Shown: positions 1 to 6,517 of the stretch, in pieces | How positions within the stretch are numbered: position 1 is the stretch's first letter | Layout: every line of letters begins with the position of its first letter | DNA from: Lentisphaeria bacterium | Lineage (GTDB): Bacteria > Verrucomicrobiota > Lentisphaeria > Victivallales > UBA1829 | Assembly (NCBI GenBank): GCA_017623265.1 | Contig: JAGAPM010000005.1 | Location: 1 to 23,293, forward strand | Direction: 5' to 3' | DNA: 23,293 nucleotides | The notes under the pieces: generated by a model | The model's input: the letters and a program-made list of their open reading frames with translations, nothing else | Databases searched by the model: none | Told to the model about the DNA's origin: nothing | Translations under genes and position numbers: made by a program

Positions 1-27
1 GCTTGCTTGCTTGCTTGCTTGCTTGCT
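1..27. repeat. GCTT tetranucleotide microsatellite at the window edge
   Basis: Six full GCTT units plus a partial one run from the first base of the window, so the tract probably continues to the left. A shorter copy (CTTGCTTGCTCTTG) recurs at 71-84, just before the 78-bp repeat begins. Between the two lie small stem-loops: ATTTGC at 43-48 pairs with GCAAAT at 62-67, enclosing an ACA/TGT pairing. No gene is supported here. Confidence 0.8.
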
Positions 28-77
28 CCGCACAAAGTGCTGATTTGCTCCACAAAGTGTCGCAAATGAGCTTGCTT

Positions 78-267
78 GCTCTTGTCCTCCGCAGCCTCGG
101 CGAAGGAGGATGCTCTTGTCCCGGCGTAGAGTTGCGGAGCAACCCGAAGCCGGATGCTCTTGTCCTCCGTAGCCTTGGCGAAGGAGGATGCTCTTGTCAC
201 GGCGTAGAGTTGCGGAGCAACCCGAAGCCGGATGCTCTTGTCCTCCACAGCCTCGGCGAAGGAGGAT
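78..267. repeat. 78-bp tandem repeat, REP/BIME-like, about 2.4 copies
   Basis: Two full 78-bp units (78-155 and 156-233) and a partial third (234-267) are nearly identical. Each unit is a 34-bp module A plus a 44-bp module B, and both modules open with GCTCTTGTC. Module A can fold through CCTCC/GGAGG with an inner AGCC/GGC pairing. Module B holds the hairpin GTTGC-GGA-GCAAC. Differences between copies are a few single bases. Because 78 is a multiple of three, both strands stay open through the array. The minus strand reads ASSFAKATEDKS followed by IRLRVAPQLYA, and the plus strand reads a 26-residue repeat containing RSLGEGGCSC. From memory, the SSFAKATEDKS word turns up in many unrelated predicted proteins from metagenomic genomes, which suggests a dispersed DNA repeat rather than a protein. 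Positions 268-366 hold only AT-rich sequence before the next gene. Confidence 0.85.
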
Positions 268-366
268 ATTTGCTTAAACTGATATGTCAGAATTGAGTTT
301 TCCATAATGGGAACTAATATAACATTACTTTCTGAAAAATCAAGTCTTTTGAAGAATTTTTGATTT

Positions 367-1344
367 TCAATATACATCCAACATTTTCATCAGTATGGAT
401 TTCAGTTCGTTGCGGAGGGCGACTGGCTCCAGCAGCTCCACCTGTCCCAACTGGGAAAGTACAAAAGGAAACAGGACTTCCTTTGTCACCGCCGGGATAT
501 CCGCCATTCCATCCGGATGGATGACCTGCCGGCTGTGCAGCGGTGCTGCTTTCAGGCTGTCGAGGGCGGTACCGGTCACCTTCAGGCGGATGTTTTTGAT
601 CTTCTGAAAACCGAGGAAGTCATCGGGATTGATGGAATCGATGATGGTGCGGCTGGGAGTGAAGGGGATCTTCACACTTTCCGCCGTTTTGATGCGGTGG
701 AGAGCAAAAGTGCGCGGTTCATTCTTCAGATGGCAGAAACCTTTTGTGTACCAGGAGTTATTATTGAATACCAGAGTATGCGGTTCGATCAGACGCTCCG
801 TGGTATCGCCCTTGTAGTCTGCGTAGGAGATCCGGACACAGGTATGATTCTGCCAGCTTTCGAAGATGGTCAGAAAAACAGCCGGATCCATCTGCACATA
901 AAGTCCGGAAAGGATGGAAAGGCTGCCGATATTTGCGGTATCCAGGAAGTCGATGCAGTTATTGTTGTTATTGATAAGGAAATCCACCGCATTGCGGATC
1001 TTGTTCCGGAGAGGAGCGGGGAAAATATCTTCCGCAATGCGCGCCCCGATCACGGTTGCGAGCATTTCATTTTCGCCCAGATCCGCCGGTGCAATAAAAT
1101 CCCACGGATACTTGAGATAATATCCGTTCCGCGCCCGGTCAAACGCCAGAGGACAGCCGAACTCGTTTTCCAGCACTTTCATGTCCCGGAGGATGGTTTT
1201 TTTTCCGCAATCGATCGGAATATCCTCTTCGACTGCGATCCGCCGGAACTCCTCCACCAACTTTTCCGAGTTCGGATACCGGTTTTCTTTCAGGGCTCCT
1301 GCGATGCGTCTCAAGCGCTGTAACTGGGATTTCTGCATTGGCAT
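367..1344 (-). CDS. WYL-domain transcriptional regulator (HTH-11 plus WYL)
   Basis: This 325-aa protein has an N-terminal winged-helix DNA-binding region (about residues 1-65, with KKTILRDMKVLENEFGCPL as the recognition part) and a C-terminal WYL ligand-sensing domain. The WYL core around SWYTKGFCHLKNEPRTFALHR has WYT in place of the name-giving WYL triplet. Such proteins are cytoplasmic regulators that sense a small molecule or nucleic acid and control nearby catabolic or defence genes. The ATG at 1344 is preceded by AGGAG ten bases upstream; a second Met lies two codons in. It begins 34 bp after the glycerophosphodiesterase stop on the same strand, so the two are probably co-transcribed and the phosphodiesterase may be a target. 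The effector is unknown. No defence gene is adjacent, so metabolic regulation is more likely. Confidence 0.88.
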   Translation of the reverse strand: MPMQKSQLQRLRRIAGALKENRYPNSEKLVEEFRRIAVEEDIPIDCGKKTILRDMKVLENEFGCPLAFDRARNGYYLKYPWDFIAPADLGENEMLATVIGARIAEDIFPAPLRNKIRNAVDFLINNNNNCIDFLDTANIGSLSILSGLYVQMDPAVFLTIFESWQNHTCVRISYADYKGDTTERLIEPHTLVFNNNSWYTKGFCHLKNEPRTFALHRIKTAESVKIPFTPSRTIIDSINPDDFLGFQKIKNIRLKVTGTALDSLKAAPLHSRQVIHPDGMADIPAVTKEVLFPFVLSQLGQVELLEPVALRNELKSILMKMLDVY

Positions 1345-1378
1345 GTGTTTTTATCTCCTCTCTTGTTCGGGATTTGAT

Positions 1379-2119
1379 TCAATCCGGAAATGTGTACTGC
1401 GCCTGAAGGGCAAGGATCACATCCGGATCGTTGGTGGTCAGGTAGTCGATCCCGCAGCCGCGGGCAACTGCATATTCTGCGGCATTGCCCGGCGCCCAGG
1501 TATCGACCCCGATCCCCCGGTCATGATAAAATTTCACCTGTTCCATCGTCAGGGCACACACGGGGATCCCGACCCGGTTCAGCAATGCAAGATACTCTTC
1601 CGTATTTGCTTCATCGGGCAAATTGCGGACACTGAAACCGTGACGGGGCAGTTCCGGAGCATACTTTTTCGCCGCCCGGAGCATGTTGCTTCTGCCGCTG
1701 ATGATACTGCAATGACCGTAAAATCCCCGTTTTTCCAGTTCCTTGAATACACGGCAGGCAAGGTCTTCGTCATCTTCTTTCAGTTCCACGGCAAGAAAGA
1801 TATCCGGGCGTTTGGAGCAGACAAGATCCAGAAACTCGTTGAATTCAGGGATACGAGTCCCGGCAAACTCTTCGCCACGCTTGAACCCGAAGTCCAGTTG
1901 CTTCAACTGTTTCAGCGTCATCTCCCGGATCAGACCGCTGCCGTTGCTGTGCAGATCCACATTCGCTTCATGAGAAAGAACGATCTCGCCGTCGGCAGTT
2001 CTGCGTAAATCAAATTCAATGCCGTCGACCGGCAGTTCCATGGCTTTTTCAAAGGCGATCAATGTATTTTCGGGATATTTTCCACACCATCCCCGGTGAG
2101 CAATAATTACAGGTTTCAC
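1379..2119 (-). CDS. Glycerophosphodiester phosphodiesterase family protein
   Basis: This 246-aa protein is a GDPD-family TIM barrel that hydrolyses glycerophosphodiesters to sn-glycerol 3-phosphate and an alcohol. Family motifs are in order: HRG at residues 8-10, PENT at 16-19, the metal-binding EFD at 35-37, and the second catalytic His at H50. H50 sits in SHE rather than the common HD, so one acidic position is Glu instead of Asp. The length is normal for a cytoplasmic GDPD, and no signal peptide is visible. The start is GTG at 2119, chosen because AGGAG lies six bases upstream and the protein begins directly with the barrel's first strand (KPVIIAHRG). It is the first gene of an apparent two-gene unit with the WYL regulator, read from a promoter near 2170-2197. 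Substrate specificity cannot be read from the sequence. Confidence 0.9.
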   Translation of the reverse strand: MKPVIIAHRGWCGKYPENTLIAFEKAMELPVDGIEFDLRRTADGEIVLSHEANVDLHSNGSGLIREMTLKQLKQLDFGFKRGEEFAGTRIPEFNEFLDLVCSKRPDIFLAVELKEDDEDLACRVFKELEKRGFYGHCSIISGRSNMLRAAKKYAPELPRHGFSVRNLPDEANTEEYLALLNRVGIPVCALTMEQVKFYHDRGIGVDTWAPGNAAEYAVARGCGIDYLTTNDPDVILALQAQYTFPD

Positions 2120-2169
2120 AGGTTTCTCCTATCTTTTCCGGAAATTCTGAACAAAATCAACCATACATG

Positions 2170-2197
2170 AATTTACTGCTCAACCGGAATATTTCAA
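2170..2197 (-). promoter_or_regulatory. Putative sigma70 promoter for the GDPD-WYL operon
   Basis: On the minus strand TTGAAA (2197-2192) and TAAATT (2175-2170) are separated by 16 bp. The pair lies about 50 bp upstream of the GTG start at 2119. It matches the -35/-10 style of the other promoters in the window, but the -10 box is weak. Confidence 0.4.
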
Positions 2198-2325
2198 CGA
2201 ACCAAGCAAAAATTTTTCACTTTTTTGCGGTTTCTGTCATGCAAAGACACAAAATGTCCACTTGCTTATGGTAAAATAATGTCAGAAACACGAAAACAGG
2301 CACGAATCATGAAAGGAACAAAACG

Positions 2326-2445
2326 ATGTGGAAAAAGCTCATCAATCTTGTAACGAAGAACGTAAAGAAAAATGAAACAGCACATCCGGTGCGCCAGTTG
2401 CGTCCGGTGGAACAGTATGTGCAACTCTCCCTGCCGCTGGATTGA
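2326..2445 (+). CDS. 39-aa small protein with C-terminal QLSLPL motif
   Basis: ATG at 2326 is preceded by AAAGGA at 2313-2318, seven bases upstream, and TGA ends at 2445. The peptide starts with a basic amphipathic stretch (MWKKLINLVTKNVKK) and ends in RPVEQYVQLSLPLD. QLSLPL equals, from memory, the beta sliding-clamp-binding hexapeptide near the N-terminus of E. coli Hda, and fits the general QLxL(P)L/F clamp motif. If this is functional, the peptide could dock on DnaN; that is inference from a six-residue match. The next small gene starts 11 bases after this stop, and its Shine-Dalgarno overlaps this stop codon, as expected for a translated pair. A possible -10 (TAAAAT, 2272-2277) lies upstream but has no convincing -35. 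I do not recognise the gene as a family. Confidence 0.45.
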   Translation: MWKKLINLVTKNVKKNETAHPVRQLRPVEQYVQLSLPLD

Positions 2446-2456
2446 AGGCTGCGCTC

Positions 2457-2612
2457 ATGTTTGAACGTGTTCTTGCCATTCTGGGCGCAATATGGCTGAC
2501 CGGAAAAATGGAGGAAAGCCGGGAAAAAAGGGAGAGTTGCGGGTGCGGCTGCCTGTGCCTGATCGGACTCTGGCTGCTGGGCGTATTGCTGCTGAAATCG
2601 TGCGGCAGTTAA
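2457..2612 (+). CDS. 51-aa cysteine-rich small membrane protein
   Basis: ATG at 2457 follows GAAGG at 2444-2448 with an eight-base gap, and TAA ends at 2612. The N-terminus has a short hydrophobic patch (VLAILGAIWL, residues 5-14). A charged linker (KMEESREKRES) follows, then the cluster CGCGCLC, then a hydrophobic helix (LIGLWLLGVLLL, about 34-46) that could span the membrane, ending KSCGS. It is probably co-transcribed with the 39-aa gene before it. It converges tail to tail with the TPR-protein gene on the other strand, whose stop lies at 2623. I recognise no family. The good ribosome binding site and the composition argue for a real small membrane protein, but a chance reading frame is possible. 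Apart from these two small genes and the promoter at 2170-2197, I see nothing else in 2120-2622. Confidence 0.45.
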   Translation: MFERVLAILGAIWLTGKMEESREKRESCGCGCLCLIGLWLLGVLLLKSCGS

Positions 2613-2622
2613 CTCCGTTCCG

Positions 2623-3669
2623 TCAGTCTTCCTCTTCATTCCCTGCAGCGGCATCTTCCATTTTCTTCTTGAAACTCAAGGCATCCGGATCGCCAGCATT
2701 GATCGCTTTCTGCAGGTAGATCAAAGCGCAGTCCTCATCGACCTTGATCCCGGCTTCTCCGCTGGCATAGACCTGAAACAGCTGGTAGCAAAGCCGTCCA
2801 TACAAGGCTTTCTCTGCCGGGATTTTCCAGTCTGTGACTTTCCGGTCAGCCGCCTTGCGGAACTCTTCGATTCCTTCCTTGAAGCAGCCGAAAGCGATAT
2901 AAACAGCTCCGACACCGATTCGTGCACTCATTTGTTCCGGCTCGATGGCAAGTGCCGCCTGATAATAAGCCAGCATCTGGAACAGATCTCCGTTGCAGCT
3001 CAGCAACATATCTCCGCAACCGGCGAATCCCCGTGCATCACCTCTTTTTCCGGCAAGATAATACGCATACATGATCTGCGGCACGGACCAGGAATCTTCG
3101 CCGCACTGCATTTTCCGGAACTCGATATCCGCAAGCGTGACAAGCGTTTCTGTTTTGCCGTCATATTCCGGCAGTTTCACTTCCGGCACCACCGGCATGG
3201 GCGGTTTCAGATTCCGGATCCCGCCGATGCTGTAGAAGAATTGATTTTTTCCATAAAAATCATTCAGCTCCACGCCCACTTTCCGCAAGGGTTTGAACCA
3301 ATTGTTTTCGATCAGTTCCGGTGCGATCTCCGCCAGTTTTTTGAAATCGGCGTTTGCGACCTTCGGAGCGATGTTTTTCAACAGCGTTCCTGCCGTGAAA
3401 TAACAGGCAGCCTGAATGGACCGGTCCTGCGTAAATGCGGCGGCTTTCCGGTAAAGTTCAGCAGCTTTGTAACGGTAGGAATAACGGGGCAGATCCGGTT
3501 TGTTCAACTTCAATTCCTTGAGGTTGGTACCCCAGATACAGGCATATTTTCCCCGGCAGATCAGGTTATCCGGCTCCAGATAAGTTCCGCAGATTTTATC
3601 ACCGTCAAACCGCAGCAGTGCCGCCATGCGGAGCGTTGCATCCAGTTTTTCCAAGTTGTTTTTTCGCAT
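2623..3669 (-). CDS. TPR/Sel1-like repeat protein, probably the 3' half of a frameshifted gene
   Basis: This 348-aa frame is made of helical repeats. The C-terminal third (for example FQMLAYYQAALAIEPEQMSA and DCALIYLQKAINAGDPDALS) looks like TPR and Sel1-type repeats, which mediate protein-protein contacts. It ends in an acidic tail. The first possible ATG, at 3669, lies inside the end of the upstream gene, which overlaps it by 65 bp in another frame, and there is no good Shine-Dalgarno. Removing one A from the A6 run at 3659-3664 would join the upstream protein at ...KNAK to NNLEKLDATLRMAALLRF... and give one continuous protein of about 876 residues. I therefore read it as the downstream half of a single secreted repeat protein. 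If translated alone it would lack a signal peptide. Confidence 0.7.
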   Translation of the reverse strand: MRKNNLEKLDATLRMAALLRFDGDKICGTYLEPDNLICRGKYACIWGTNLKELKLNKPDLPRYSYRYKAAELYRKAAAFTQDRSIQAACYFTAGTLLKNIAPKVANADFKKLAEIAPELIENNWFKPLRKVGVELNDFYGKNQFFYSIGGIRNLKPPMPVVPEVKLPEYDGKTETLVTLADIEFRKMQCGEDSWSVPQIMYAYYLAGKRGDARGFAGCGDMLLSCNGDLFQMLAYYQAALAIEPEQMSARIGVGAVYIAFGCFKEGIEEFRKAADRKVTDWKIPAEKALYGRLCYQLFQVYASGEAGIKVDEDCALIYLQKAINAGDPDALSFKKKMEDAAAGNEEED

Positions 3670-5254
3670 TTTTGAGCTGTTCTTCCGCTTTGAAATATTT
3701 CTCCGAAATGGTACGGACCGGACCGGTAAACCACTCCCGCGCTTCGGCAGAACGGTTTTCCCGCATCAGACGCCGCGCCAGAATGTTACGGACAATTTCA
3801 TGGATAAATTCTTCTCCCGCAATATGCAGGTCGAAGGGATGTTCCCCCTTCACGCAGTGACGGGAAAAAGCAACATATCCCTCAACATAAATATTCTGCG
3901 TATATTTTTTGCAGAAATCCAACAGCTGACCGGTGGTCATGATCTGTTCCGCGACCAAACCGGCATCTTCGGGGGTACTGCCGTTCAGCCAGCGTTTGAG
4001 GGCATCTTCATATCTGCCGAGTTTCACCAGTTCCAGACCGGCAAGGGCATTCAGCTCCCGGTGTGTATTCAAGGCAATGGAGGTATGGGGCATATCCTTT
4101 TCCGTGTAGTCCGGGTGGGTGGCGATATAAGAATCGATTGCAGCGATTTTCGCTTCACCTTCCAGCTGTTTCAGGGTCAGGAGGTCCAGCAGTGCGGCGT
4201 GTTCTTTCCTGCCGGAAAGGAGTTTTTTTGCGTCCGCATACGGCACACGCAGCGCCAGGACCGGCAGATTGACCTCACTTTTTGCTGCAAATTCCATAGC
4301 GACTTTCCGGACATGGGGGTAGTTCCGGCAAGTCAACCCGAAAGCCACGATCATATCCCGTACGACGGGGTCTTTTTCTGCCAAAACCCGCAGATCTTCC
4401 TCTTTTTCCAGCTGCAGAATATAAAATGCGTTCATCATATTGCCGGAGTAAGCCTTGTCCCCGCGATTCCAATGGTATGACCAGTAGTCCATATCATTGG
4501 TTCTGCGCCAATGTTTTTCCGGTACTTTGTTGACCGTATAAGCACGCAGATCCCGATGGTACTGCAAGATTTTATCTTCGGTAGAAACACCGATCACGCC
4601 GTCAATCGGCGGCAGCTCATAGTTCCAGACACCATCTGAAGTGCAGAGCGCATATACACAACCCTGCGTATCGCGGCAGCCTGCGTTCAGGGCTTCCAAT
4701 GCCTTTGCAATCGTTTCCGCCAAATGCTGACGGCGATCTTCACGCATAAGCAGGAACACATAATATACCGGGATCGTGGTGTACTTGCGCTGCTCCAGCG
4801 GCAGGGCAAGAAGTTTCTTCCACGCTTCCGGCATTTCTTTATGGGTGTAACGTTTGGAGATCTCACCTGACCCCCGGGCAAAAAGTTCAAATTCCAACAG
4901 TTCCGGATGAGGTGCAGGTACGATCTGATTGCCGCGCCGGAAGCGTCCGTAGCTGGCATATTCCACGAATGCATCCAGTTTTTCCTGCGGGATGTTCAAA
5001 TTCTTTGCTTTTGCTTTGTGAATGATCTCATCCCGCCATATTTCGACAACCCCGTGTTCGGTGCGATCAAGCCCCACCGGCAAAGTCTGACGGACTTCCG
5101 GAAAGTACACTTTGGCAATTTTGACCAGATGAGCATCCACATTGACATTCGGGAATCCGGTCACATCTCCATGATCGATCAGACCGGCAGTAACATTAAC
5201 ATTGCAGCACATTGCAGCAGCAATGGCGAACACAGCAAAAATCTTTTTCTTCAT
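3605..5254 (-). CDS. Secreted helical-repeat protein of unknown function (5' part of a split gene)
   Basis: This 549-aa protein begins with a classic signal peptide: MKKK, a hydrophobic core (IFAVFAIAAAM), and likely cleavage near VTAG. A Cys-Cys pair at the end of the core could hint at lipidation, but no clean lipobox is visible. The start at 5254 was chosen over longer frames because it gives the signal peptide and has AAGGAT about nine bases upstream. The mature part is rich in Trp, Tyr and Arg (for example MDYWSYHWNRGD), then becomes alpha-helical repeats. The last 17 residues (QLGKTGCNAPHGGTAAV) look out of frame compared with the preceding helix. The next frame continues the helix, which points to a +1 frameshift at the A6 run. 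It has its own promoter at 5353-5380. I recognise no family; a scaffold or envelope protein is possible. Confidence 0.75.
   Translation of the reverse strand: MKKKIFAVFAIAAAMCCNVNVTAGLIDHGDVTGFPNVNVDAHLVKIAKVYFPEVRQTLPVGLDRTEHGVVEIWRDEIIHKAKAKNLNIPQEKLDAFVEYASYGRFRRGNQIVPAPHPELLEFELFARGSGEISKRYTHKEMPEAWKKLLALPLEQRKYTTIPVYYVFLLMREDRRQHLAETIAKALEALNAGCRDTQGCVYALCTSDGVWNYELPPIDGVIGVSTEDKILQYHRDLRAYTVNKVPEKHWRRTNDMDYWSYHWNRGDKAYSGNMMNAFYILQLEKEEDLRVLAEKDPVVRDMIVAFGLTCRNYPHVRKVAMEFAAKSEVNLPVLALRVPYADAKKLLSGRKEHAALLDLLTLKQLEGEAKIAAIDSYIATHPDYTEKDMPHTSIALNTHRELNALAGLELVKLGRYEDALKRWLNGSTPEDAGLVAEQIMTTGQLLDFCKKYTQNIYVEGYVAFSRHCVKGEHPFDLHIAGEEFIHEIVRNILARRLMRENRSAEAREWFTGPVRTISEKYFKAEEQLKNAKKQLGKTGCNAPHGGTAAV
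3659..3664 (-). other. A6 homopolymer at the apparent frameshift joining the two repeat-protein frames
   Basis: On the minus strand the run GCGAAAAAACAAC lies where the upstream frame (…KNAKKQLGK…) and the downstream frame (…KNNLEKLDATL…) overlap. Losing one A would fuse them into a continuous helical protein. The present sequence therefore looks like a one-base insertion. It could be a sequencing or assembly error, a real mutation, or transcript slippage. Confidence 0.6.
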
Positions 5255-5352
5255 TGTTTTTATCCTTTTTTCCAGAGGCGGAAAAAGGAGAGACCACCGG
5301 AACGGTTCCGGCGTTCTGCAACTCCTTTTTTCATTTTGTGATTCTTTGCTGT

Positions 5353-5380
5353 AGTATAACTTGATTTTCAGAAAATGCAA
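5353..5380 (-). promoter_or_regulatory. Putative sigma70 promoter for the secreted repeat protein
   Basis: The minus strand has TTGCAT (5380-5375), a 16-bp spacer and TATACT (5358-5353). This places a transcript start near 5346 and leaves a leader of roughly 90 bases before the ATG at 5254. An A/T run immediately upstream (5381-5390) could act as an UP element and also as the T-tract of the preceding gene's terminator. Confidence 0.6.
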
Positions 5381-5381
5381 G

Positions 5382-5405
5382 AAAAAAATTCGCTGTTTTC
5401 AGGAA
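5382..5405 (-). terminator. Probable intrinsic terminator of the acetylxylan-esterase-like gene
   Basis: On the minus strand the stem TTCCTG / CAG(c)GAA has one bulged C and an AAAA loop, and is followed by seven Ts. It overlaps the stop codon of the alpha/beta-hydrolase (5399-5401). The stem is short, so strength is uncertain. Confidence 0.45.
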
Positions 5406-6346
5406 AGTTTAAAGATTTTTTTCCGGATGGGTTCCAATTCATTTTCTTCAAGAAGCTGATCCGCCTCTGTAGGCGCATGATGCCCCACCTCCCTGATGCG
5501 CAGGATCCGGTATTCTTCCGGAATGGAGTTGGCAACTGCGAACTGTCCCGGAGGCGGCACATTGTGATCGCTGAGTGCCGGAGTCACCAGAACGGGGACC
5601 CGGATATAGCGGGCGGCAGATGCGGCGCTGCAAAGATCGAAGGTCCGCATCCCCTGTTCTGATGCTTTTGCCAGAGAGACCCGTGTGTAAGAAGGATCGT
5701 CTTCATTGCCGGGATAGTCCAGTGTGATGCGTCCGCCCAGCGTCGGAACATTCAGCTCTGCCGCCTTGATCCGGGGATCCCATGCGGTACACATCGCTCC
5801 CATGGCTCCGCCCAGACTGCCGCCGGAGCAGACAATATTCTCTTTTACATCCGGAAACATATCGATCATGATGGAAATGGCGGTCCAAAGGTTGCGGACT
5901 CCGGCAATCAACACATATTTTTCCGGATCATGAAAGCCGTATGCGGCGTGATACCTTTCCTGCCACGGGATCTCCTCGCACTGGGAAAGACCAAGCCCCG
6001 GCACGCAGGGCATAGCGATGGTCAGACCGGGACTTCTCCCGGCATCCGGCACGGCGGGATTTCCGTATCCATGTGCAATGATCTGACCTCCCAGCGAAAC
6101 ATCCGGCCGGCAGATCCACATCCCGATCCTGAAGCCATCGCAGGCAATGAAACTGACTTTATAAATCGTTGTTCCGGGATAGGGCGACCAGACTTTGCCC
6201 TCCACGGTATAATCCAGTTTGCAGGTGGTCGCCCGCTCATACTGTTTCCGCCAGAACTCCTCAAAACCCTGAACCGGCTCTTCGCCTCTGATCTCAAGAA
6301 GTTGTTCTTTCGTAAAACCGCAAGTATGTTCCAATTCCACCGCCAT
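5399..6346 (-). CDS. AXE1-like acetyl (xylan) esterase, alpha/beta-hydrolase
   Basis: This 315-aa protein matches the acetylxylan esterase / cephalosporin-C deacetylase type of alpha/beta-hydrolase, which removes acetyl groups from sugars. The nucleophile elbow SGGSLGGAMG places the catalytic Ser at 177. D260 (PALSDHNVPP) and H289 or H290 (EVGHHAPT) fit the acid and base. HGYG at 92-95 would supply the oxyanion hole region. The length is normal for the family. There is no signal peptide, so it should act in the cytoplasm on imported substrates. The ATG at 6346 has AAAGGA nine bases upstream. It diverges from another hydrolase gene across a shared 171-bp region that holds two promoters. Substrate is unproven; a general carbohydrate esterase is also possible. 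Confidence 0.85.
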   Translation of the reverse strand: MAVELEHTCGFTKEQLLEIRGEEPVQGFEEFWRKQYERATTCKLDYTVEGKVWSPYPGTTIYKVSFIACDGFRIGMWICRPDVSLGGQIIAHGYGNPAVPDAGRSPGLTIAMPCVPGLGLSQCEEIPWQERYHAAYGFHDPEKYVLIAGVRNLWTAISIMIDMFPDVKENIVCSGGSLGGAMGAMCTAWDPRIKAAELNVPTLGGRITLDYPGNEDDPSYTRVSLAKASEQGMRTFDLCSAASAARYIRVPVLVTPALSDHNVPPPGQFAVANSIPEEYRILRIREVGHHAPTEADQLLEENELEPIRKKIFKLS

Positions 6347-6376
6347 CTCTCAAGATCCTTTCTGTTTATGTTTTAG

Positions 6377-6394
6377 GTTAACTATGTTAACTAT
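6377..6394. promoter_or_regulatory. Tandem 9-bp repeat GTTAACTAT overlapping the -10 box
   Basis: GTTAACTAT occurs twice head to tail (6377-6385 and 6386-6394). Each copy contains the palindrome GTTAAC. The second copy overlaps the -10 box of the minus-strand promoter at 6390-6417, a typical place for a repressor operator. The binding protein is unknown. Confidence 0.4.
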
Positions 6395-6417
6395 AATGCA
6401 CTGCATGAAGAATACAA
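6390..6417 (-). promoter_or_regulatory. Putative sigma70 promoter for the AXE1-like esterase
   Basis: The minus strand carries TTGTAT (6417-6412), a 16-bp spacer and TATAGT (6395-6390). It sits 44 bp upstream of the ATG at 6346 and diverges from the promoter at 6446-6474. Confidence 0.6.
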
Positions 6418-6421
6418 GACA

Positions 6422-6435
6422 GAAAAAATTTTTTC
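6422..6435. promoter_or_regulatory. GAAAAAATTTTTTC palindrome between divergent promoters
   Basis: A perfect 14-bp A6T6 palindrome lies between the -35 boxes of two divergent promoters, 4 bp from one and 10 bp from the other. A-tracts of this kind bend DNA and can serve as UP elements for RNA polymerase; here one could serve both promoters. Confidence 0.4.
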
Positions 6436-6445
6436 AGGTAAAATA

Positions 6446-6474
6446 TTGCAAGACAGCGGGAGCTGTAGTATATT
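6446..6474 (+). promoter_or_regulatory. Putative sigma70 promoter for the hydrolase at 6518
   Basis: TTGCAA (6446-6451), a 17-bp spacer and TATATT (6469-6474) give a strong match. The expected transcript start is near 6481. The TTG at 6446 is therefore part of the -35 box and not a start codon for the gene that follows. Confidence 0.7.
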
Positions 6475-6504
6475 AGACTCCGTTCTTGAAAACATCAGAA
6501 AATC

Positions 6505-6510
6505 AAGGAG
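6505..6510 (+). promoter_or_regulatory. Ribosome binding site AAGGAG that fixes a GTG start
   Basis: AAGGAG lies seven bases before the in-frame GTG at 6518. It decides the start of the hydrolase gene, because the longer frame would begin upstream of its own transcript. Confidence 0.75.
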
Positions 6511-6517
6511 AAGACTT

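Noticed and set aside
3..296. 97-aa plus-strand frame covering the left-edge repeat
   Set aside because: It is made of microsatellite and 78-bp repeat, starts with TTG, has no ribosome binding site, and the opposite strand is equally open.
336..367. Possible terminator hairpin after the WYL gene (AAAATCAA / TTGATTTT)
   Set aside because: The stem is almost all A-T with a 16-base loop and no T-run, so it is unlikely to terminate transcription.
2307..2654. 115-aa minus-strand frame overlapping the two small genes
   Set aside because: It starts inside the end of the TPR-protein gene without a ribosome binding site and has a low-complexity composition; the plus-strand pair has better start signals.
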